From positions 768,623 through 832,622 of the forward strand of contig SRUQ01000003.1 in NCBI GenBank assembly GCA_004791255.1: DNA of 64,000 bases, in the 5' to 3' direction. Source of the DNA: a bacterium M00.F.Ca.ET.205.01.1.1 (GTDB taxonomy: Bacteria; Pseudomonadota; Alphaproteobacteria; Rhizobiales; Rhizobiaceae). Shown piece by piece: positions 59,621 to 64,000 of this stretch (position 1 is its first letter; every line of letters starts with the position of its first letter). The position numbers and the translations under genes were made by a program. Under the pieces are notes generated by a model. It was not told the DNA's origin and made no database searches. It was given only the letters and a program-made list of their open reading frames with translations.

Positions 59621-60298
59621 TCAGTTGATGGTTTTCAGGCGTTCGAGCACGTCCCGGGCGCGGATCCTCACGGCCGCACCGTGCCCGGCGTCGGCAAGGC
59701 GGTCGCGTATCGCCTCGTGACGAAGTTCGCCGTCGATCTCGTCGAGAATGCCGGCCTCCTCGAACGGGTCGCTGGCGCCCCTGATGCGGGCGAGCAGCTC
59801 CTCGGCGTCGTTGAGGCTTGCAGAGTGGCCGATCGAGCGGTTCAGCTTTGACTGGGCCTTCCGCTCGGCATCGATGGCCCGGGCCGAGATCATGCCCTGG
59901 TTGAGATCGATGATGCGGCGGTGCGCCCGCTCCACCGAGACCCGCATGCGCAGCGTCTTTTCACTGAGGCTCTTTACCGTGGCGCGGCGCACCTCGCGCT
60001 CGTTCTCCAGTTCGGCGATGGCCGCCGCACCGCTTTCGGCGAGCGCGTTGTTGCCGGCGGCGAGCGCGCTCAGCGTGCGGGTCTCAAGGTCGGCGTGGCG
60101 GCGCTCGAGCTGGTCGAGGCCGGCCTGCTCGGCGCGCTGGCGCACGATCAGCGAGGCCAATGTCTGCTTGGCGGCGGCAAGACCCGCCTCGGCGTCGCGG
60201 ATGCGCTGCGCCAGAAGGTCGATGGCGAAGCGGTCCTTGAGGCCGTCCTCGGCTCGTGCACTGGCGCCGTCGAGCAATGTTCTGATCAGCCTAAGCAT
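59621..60298 (-). CDS. pspA: PspA/IM30 family membrane-stress protein
   Basis: The 225-residue protein is almost all helical and coiled-coil, as expected for PspA/IM30/ESCRT-III-like proteins. It begins MLRLIRTLLDGASARAEDGL and has long heptad-rich stretches such as LAAAKQTLASLIVRQRAEQA. PspA proteins bind damaged inner membrane. The start at 60298 has GGGAG upstream. It lies next to a divergent TetR gene with three identical dyads in between; psp genes in E. coli are instead controlled by PspF. Confidence 0.88.
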   Translation of the reverse strand: MLRLIRTLLDGASARAEDGLKDRFAIDLLAQRIRDAEAGLAAAKQTLASLIVRQRAEQAGLDQLERRHADLETRTLSALAAGNNALAESGAAAIAELENEREVRRATVKSLSEKTLRMRVSVERAHRRIIDLNQGMISARAIDAERKAQSKLNRSIGHSASLNDAEELLARIRGASDPFEEAGILDEIDGELRHEAIRDRLADAGHGAAVRIRARDVLERLKTIN

Positions 60299-60325
60299 GG
60301 TCTTCTCCCTTCGAACCTTTCTCCG

Positions 60326-60338
60326 TGAACAATGTTCA
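60326..60338. promoter_or_regulatory. TetR operator copy 1 (TGAACAATGTTCA)
   Basis: The dyad TGAAC-N3-GTTCA is extended to GTGAACAATGTTCAC and lies 28 bp upstream of the pspA start. It is the first of three in the shared region. Confidence 0.85.
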
Positions 60339-60359
60339 CGATGGCAACATAACAGGAAA

Positions 60360-60372
60360 TGAACATTGTTCA
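60360..60372. promoter_or_regulatory. TetR operator copy 2 (TGAACATTGTTCA)
   Basis: The second TGAAC-N3-GTTCA dyad lies 34 bp from the first. Confidence 0.85.
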
Positions 60373-60382
60373 AGAAGGTTTT

Positions 60383-60395
60383 TGAACGCTGTTCA
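60383..60395. promoter_or_regulatory. TetR operator copy 3 (TGAACGCTGTTCA)
   Basis: The third TGAAC-N3-GTTCA dyad lies 23 bp from the second, nearer the tetR side. Confidence 0.85.
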
Positions 60396-60483
60396 CGATT
60401 TCCGGCATATGGTAAACGAAGCTAGGTCCGGCGGTTCGCAGCAGCGTGCCCCCGGGCAGGGATACGGACTCACGGGAACACGC

Positions 60484-61125
60484 ATGGCACTGGACAAGGA
60501 AGAGACGAGCGAGCGGGTGCTCGCCATTGCCGAGGCGCTCATCAACGAGGGCGGCATGGACAATCTGAAGGCGCGCACCATCGCCGAGCAGGCGGGGATA
60601 TCGGTCGGCTCGGTCTACAATCTGTTCGCCGACCTCGACGGGGTGCACCGCGCCGTCAACATGCGGCTGCTCGACCGCCTGGGTGCTGCGGGCGCAGCCG
60701 CAATGGCCGATCTCGCCCGGCGCGGCGTCACCGACGTGCGCCAGCGCCTGCTGGCGCTCGCCGGCGCCTATGTCGGCTTTGTCGAGGCTCATCCCGGCAG
60801 CTGGCCGGCGCTGCTTGCCTTCAATCGCCGGCGCCCTGTGCTGAGCGAGCCGGATACCTATGAGGCGCGGCTCGACCAATTGTTCGAGATCATCGCCGGC
60901 GTGCTCGCCGACGGCGATTTCAGCATCGACGAGGAGACGCGCCGCACCGCCGCGCGCACGCTGTGGTCGAGCGTGCACGGCATCGTCACCAGCGGCTACG
61001 CGGCCCGCTCGCTGCGCCGCCAGGCCGACGAGATCGAGCGCCAGGTCGAGCTCCTGGTCGCCGTCTTTATCACGGGGCTGGAACGCGGCGGCACATTCGC
61101 GCATGCTGGACCGACAGGGCCGTGA
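60484..61125 (+). CDS. TetR-family transcriptional regulator
   Basis: This 213-residue repressor has an N-terminal HTH (ARTIAEQAGISVGSVYNLFA) and a helical ligand domain with RTLWSSVHGIVTSGYA, as in TetR_C-type proteins. It is divergent from pspA, and three TGAAC-N3-GTTCA dyads lie between them. The simplest reading is that it represses both itself and pspA-yiaA. The inducer is unknown. ATG 60484 gives the family-like N-terminus; a longer frame begins at 60325. Confidence 0.92.
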   Translation: MALDKEETSERVLAIAEALINEGGMDNLKARTIAEQAGISVGSVYNLFADLDGVHRAVNMRLLDRLGAAGAAAMADLARRGVTDVRQRLLALAGAYVGFVEAHPGSWPALLAFNRRRPVLSEPDTYEARLDQLFEIIAGVLADGDFSIDEETRRTAARTLWSSVHGIVTSGYAARSLRRQADEIERQVELLVAVFITGLERGGTFAHAGPTGP

Positions 61126-61190
61126 ATCACGAGCACTCACAAGGGCGTGCGCGATTTCCGCGCGCCAGGCCAAAAATGGAGATTTGAGCG

Positions 61191-61484
61191 ATGTCTTTTC
61201 TGAAGCGCCTTTTCGGCGGTGGCGGCGGCGAAGCGGCCGAGCCCAAGAGTGCCGCGCCCGCCAAGCAGGTCGAGCACAAGGGTTTCACCATCAGCGCCAC
61301 GCCCTACAAGGCCGATGGCCAGTACCAGACCTGCGGCGTCGTCTCCAAGGAGATCGACGGCGTGCTGAAGGAACACAGATTCATCCGCGCCGACCGCTTC
61401 GCGGGACTGGATGACGCCGTCGACATTTCGATCAAGAAGGGTATCCAGCTGGTGGACGAACAGGGCGAACGGATTTTCGGGTAG
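61191..61484 (+). CDS. HlyU family protein
   Basis: This 97-residue protein matches the HlyU family (PF10115): MSFLKRLFGGGGGEAAEPKS, VEHKGFTISATPYKADGQYQ, GVLKEHRFIRADRFAGLDDA and KKGIQLVDEQGERIFG. Despite its name, no HTH is visible, so the regulatory role is doubtful. It follows the TetR gene by 66 bp and could be co-transcribed. Confidence 0.85.
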   Translation: MSFLKRLFGGGGGEAAEPKSAAPAKQVEHKGFTISATPYKADGQYQTCGVVSKEIDGVLKEHRFIRADRFAGLDDAVDISIKKGIQLVDEQGERIFG

Positions 61485-61523
61485 CTGCGAGGCGGTGACC
61501 GGTGGCGGGCCAAACGCCGGAGA

Positions 61524-61560
61524 CGGATGATGTCAGGTCGGATCGACCTGACATCATCCG
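61524..61560. repeat. Perfect 37-bp palindrome
   Basis: CGGATGATGTCAGGTCG and CGACCTGACATCATCCG are perfect 17-bp arms around GAT. It lies between the convergent HlyU and dehalogenase genes and lacks a T tract, so it is probably a dispersed stem-loop repeat. Confidence 0.85.
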
Positions 61561-61662
61561 TCAACCTGTCCAAGGCGGACTTTGGTGAGCCCTGGGGTCG
61601 CGACCGCCTTCTTCCGTCCGGTTCTCGCCCGGCACGTGCTGTCGGCGACAGATGGCCCTCTG

Positions 61663-62391
61663 CTATCGGCCGCCACGCAATTCTTCGGCGTGCGCCTTTG
61701 CGAGGTCCGCCATGCTGTTGAAGCGGAAATCCACCTTGGGCATGTCGCCAGGGTGCATCGTGGCGCCAAAACCCTGATCGGCATGCCGGCGATAGATCCA
61801 GCACGATTTCAGACCCAGGCGGCTGGCCGGGACGTGGTCATGGAACATGCTTTCGGCTGTGTGCAGAACCTGTTTGTGCTCGACGCCGAGTGTCCCAAGT
61901 TTTTCGAGCATATAGTCGAAATTCCGGGGGGAGGGCTTGTAGGAGCCGATATCCTCCGCCGTGTATATCGCGTCGAAATCCACGCCGAGCTTTCGGTTGC
62001 TGAACGAGAAGCTCTTGTTGTCGACATTTGAAAGGATGATCAGCTTGTAGTGCTGCTTGAGATATCGCAGGGCTTCGGCGGTATCGGCAAAGGCCGGCCA
62101 GTCCTTCACGCTCTCGCCATAGGCGATGCATTCCTCTCGCGTGGCGACGAGGCCCCATTCCTCCGCGAGCCGTTTGTAGACGACCGCCAGAAGGTCGCTA
62201 TAGCGTTTTTCCGGGGTCCATTTCTGCTGACTGGATTCGTGCTGGGCATGCGCCTGCAGTATCTCGTTGCGGCTCAGGTTGCGGCTGGCCCGTCCGGCCA
62301 GCGGCTTGAGGCCTTCGATCATGCCGGATTCCCAGTCTATGAGGGTACCGTAGCAATCGAAGGTCAGGGCTTTGAAATCTGAAAGCTTCAT
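61663..62391 (-). CDS. Haloacid dehalogenase type II (HAD family)
   Basis: This 242-residue HAD hydrolase has the nucleophile Asp in LTFDCYGTLIDWESG, LIILSNVDNKSF (motif II) and GSYKPSPRNFDYML (motif III Lys), then HTAESMFHDHVPA (motif IV). It resembles (S)-2-haloacid dehalogenases, which remove halide from 2-haloacids by way of an aspartyl ester. The substrate may instead be a phosphate ester. It is followed by an EamA transporter gene on the same strand. Confidence 0.88.
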   Translation of the reverse strand: MKLSDFKALTFDCYGTLIDWESGMIEGLKPLAGRASRNLSRNEILQAHAQHESSQQKWTPEKRYSDLLAVVYKRLAEEWGLVATREECIAYGESVKDWPAFADTAEALRYLKQHYKLIILSNVDNKSFSFSNRKLGVDFDAIYTAEDIGSYKPSPRNFDYMLEKLGTLGVEHKQVLHTAESMFHDHVPASRLGLKSCWIYRRHADQGFGATMHPGDMPKVDFRFNSMADLAKAHAEELRGGR

Positions 62392-62418
62392 GGGATTTAC
62401 CTCCTTGATGTCGGTGAT

Positions 62419-63345
62419 TTACGCGGTGGGCTGCGCGGCGGAGCCCAAACCTGCCGATGCCATGCCGCGCGACGATGTCAGCCAGACCCCGAACAACGTC
62501 ACCGCAAGGCCGAGGAACATCGCCGTCGACAGCGGTTCGCCGAAGATCAGCCAGGCCCACAGCATCGTCATCGGCGGGCTGAGATAGATCACGCTGCTGA
62601 CCTGCGTGGCGGTGTAGAGGCGCAGGCTCATGTAATAGACGCCGTAGCAGAAGAAGGTCGAGAACAGCACCAGCCAGGCGATGCCGAATTCGAAGCGGCC
62701 ATCGAGCGGGGGCAGCAGGCCGCCATTCCATCTAGCGCACGCGGCAAAAGGAAGTGCGGCCATCAGGCATTGAATGCAGAGGCTCTGGTGGATCGGCATG
62801 TCGATCGTGCGCATCCGCTTCTGGGCGACGGTTGCCAGCGCGAAAACCATCATGGAAGCAACCGTCAGGACATATGCCCAGGTTGGCGCCTTCCCGAAGG
62901 TCAGGCTGTCCAGCGAGACGATGAGCACGCCCGTCGCGCCGAGAGCCGTTCCGATCCATTGCCGTCCGGTCAACCGCTGGCCCAGAACCGGCTGCGACAA
63001 GGCTGCGATGGCGAGAGGGACAAGATCGGAAATGAGCGCGACAAGGCCGGTCGGCACACGCTGGCCGATGGCAAGCGCGAATCCGCCGAGATAGAGGAAC
63101 ATCGTGGCGAAGCCGAACAGCATCTGCTGGATCAGCGCCCGCGCGCCGATAGGCGGCCCGATCGCGACGGCGAATGGCAGAAGGATCAAGCCGGACACCA
63201 GGGTGCGCCAGAACAGCACCAGCATGACATCGGCATTCTCGCTGGCGTAGCGGATGCCGACGAAGCCGGAACTCCAGCTTACGATCAAGGCCCCTGCCGT
63301 GATCGGCCATACGAGGCGATGAGCCTTGGTCTGCATGCGTTTCAT
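62419..63345 (-). CDS. EamA/DMT family transporter
   Basis: The 308-residue inner-membrane protein has ten helices with two EamA repeats (ITAGALIVSWSSGFVGIRYA and VIYLSPPMTMLWAWLIFGEP). It is 27 bp upstream of the dehalogenase gene on the same strand, so the two are likely one operon. The substrate is unknown. It is divergent from a LysR gene, which probably regulates it. Confidence 0.9.
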   Translation of the reverse strand: MKRMQTKAHRLVWPITAGALIVSWSSGFVGIRYASENADVMLVLFWRTLVSGLILLPFAVAIGPPIGARALIQQMLFGFATMFLYLGGFALAIGQRVPTGLVALISDLVPLAIAALSQPVLGQRLTGRQWIGTALGATGVLIVSLDSLTFGKAPTWAYVLTVASMMVFALATVAQKRMRTIDMPIHQSLCIQCLMAALPFAACARWNGGLLPPLDGRFEFGIAWLVLFSTFFCYGVYYMSLRLYTATQVSSVIYLSPPMTMLWAWLIFGEPLSTAMFLGLAVTLFGVWLTSSRGMASAGLGSAAQPTA

Positions 63346-63539
63346 GGCTCTTTGTTCAATTGGTGCCCGCGCTCCGGCAGCGGATCGCGGGCAGATTTAT
63401 GGCGGTCCCAAAGCGCGTTTGCACATGACAAATTTCGATGCGATCATGAATTTACCGCAGAAGCTGGCATGCTTCATTGCCTCTAGGCGTCCTCTCGGTC
63501 AGAAATGGCGTGCCGCTTCAATTTCGAACGAGGAGTGTC

Positions 63540-64000
63540 ATGGCTGGAGTGATGAGCCGCCGCCTGGATGTCGATGCCCTGCGGGCAATGGTGGCGATCG
63601 AGAAGCATGGCGGCGTCACGCGCGCGGCCGAGGTTCTGGGCCTGTCGCAATCGGCCGTCAGCCACAAGATCAGGCGGCTGGAGGCTAGCCTCGACTGCGA
63701 AATCCTCAGCAGGAAGGCAAATGCAGGGATGTTCACCACGGCCGGACAGGATCTGCTGGGTTACGCGCGGCGCATCCTGGGAATCCATGACGAAGCGATC
63801 CTGAGCCTGTCCAAAAGCACGCTGCAAGGCAAGATCGCGCTGGGTATGACCGAGGATACGACCTGTACGGACCTGTCGCGCATCCTTGGCAGGTTTCGCC
63901 GGCTTTACCCCGAGGTGAGCGTCCGCACCCAAGTGCGCATGAGTCTCGTCTTGCAGGGGTTGCTCAACCAGGGAGCTCTTGACGCCGCTATTGTCCAGGT
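63540..64000 (+). CDS. LysR-family transcriptional regulator (partial, runs off the window)
   Basis: The gene starts at 63540 with AGGAG 5-6 nt upstream, and 153 codons are present before the window ends. The HTH is VTRAAEVLGLSQSAVSHKIR, with ARRILGIHDEAILSLSK in the linker and the start of the effector domain (KIALGMTEDTTC). It is divergent from the EamA/dehalogenase operon and probably controls it. Confidence 0.9.
   Translation, partial: MAGVMSRRLDVDALRAMVAIEKHGGVTRAAEVLGLSQSAVSHKIRRLEASLDCEILSRKANAGMFTTAGQDLLGYARRILGIHDEAILSLSKSTLQGKIALGMTEDTTCTDLSRILGRFRRLYPEVSVRTQVRMSLVLQGLLNQGALDAAIVQ

Overview
The window is chromosomal DNA of a high-GC alphaproteobacterium, most likely Mesorhizobium or a close relative in the Phyllobacteriaceae. 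This is judged from protein style (carA, carB, yqeY, dnaG, rpoD, mntH/mntR, DUF899, DUF4142, DUF2061, HlyU, RcnB) and from large palindromic intergenic elements of the rhizobial RIME kind. Identification rests on recognised sequence families only; no search was run.

Layout. 1-8.5 kb: an EF-G-like GTPase without the usual catalytic His, a cupin, an aspartate aminotransferase, two translationally coupled EAL phosphodiesterases, a GST, a toxin-antitoxin pair whose toxin is frameshifted, and a cold-shock protein. 8.7-14.9 kb: a secreted protein, Ogt-type DNA repair, a lytic transglycosylase lipoprotein, a GNAT, several conserved DUF genes (one frameshifted) and a RidA protein. 14.9-20.5 kb: a visibly AT-richer island. 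It holds a two-gene operon, an ABC/SMC-type ATPase followed by a DUF4435 (Toprim-like) protein, which is the architecture of the PARIS anti-phage system (AriA-AriB). Both genes are broken. The ATPase is split by a 3,125-bp IS1595-family element with perfect 17-bp terminal inverted repeats and an 8-bp target duplication, and the DUF4435 gene has an in-frame TGA. Removing the element and one target copy restores a 428-codon ATPase frame. The element carries cargo: a PemK/MazF-like protein, a DUF5343 protein and two small ORFs. Its own transposase has a one-base C-terminal frameshift.

20.5-43 kb: carB, an upstream array of twelve 8-bp G-rich repeats, an SH3 protein, a phosphoesterase, several regulator/target pairs with readable operators (ArsR/MFS, MarR/SDR, LysR/LysE, MntR/MntH), a secreted heme-motif protein, a YpfJ-type metallopeptidase, a TetA-like MFS pump, carA and yqeY. 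43-50.8 kb: a MerR/ZntA metal-efflux pair with a textbook 19-bp-spacer promoter, an MFS pump, an Na/Pi cotransporter and an RcnB-like protein. 51-55.4 kb: dnaG and rpoD. 55.4-64 kb: small proteins (one DUF333 gene frameshifted), an EamA transporter with a His-rich tail, a DCC protein, a PadR regulator, a TetR-pspA-YiaA/B-like module with three copies of one operator, HlyU, a haloacid dehalogenase, a second EamA transporter and the start of a LysR gene.

Most genes are ordinary chromosomal functions organised as regulator/target pairs around short dyad operators. The standout signals are the decayed PARIS-like defence operon and the cargo-bearing IS1595 element that split it, followed by the TetR-PspA operator triplet and the G-quadruplex-prone repeat array upstream of carB.
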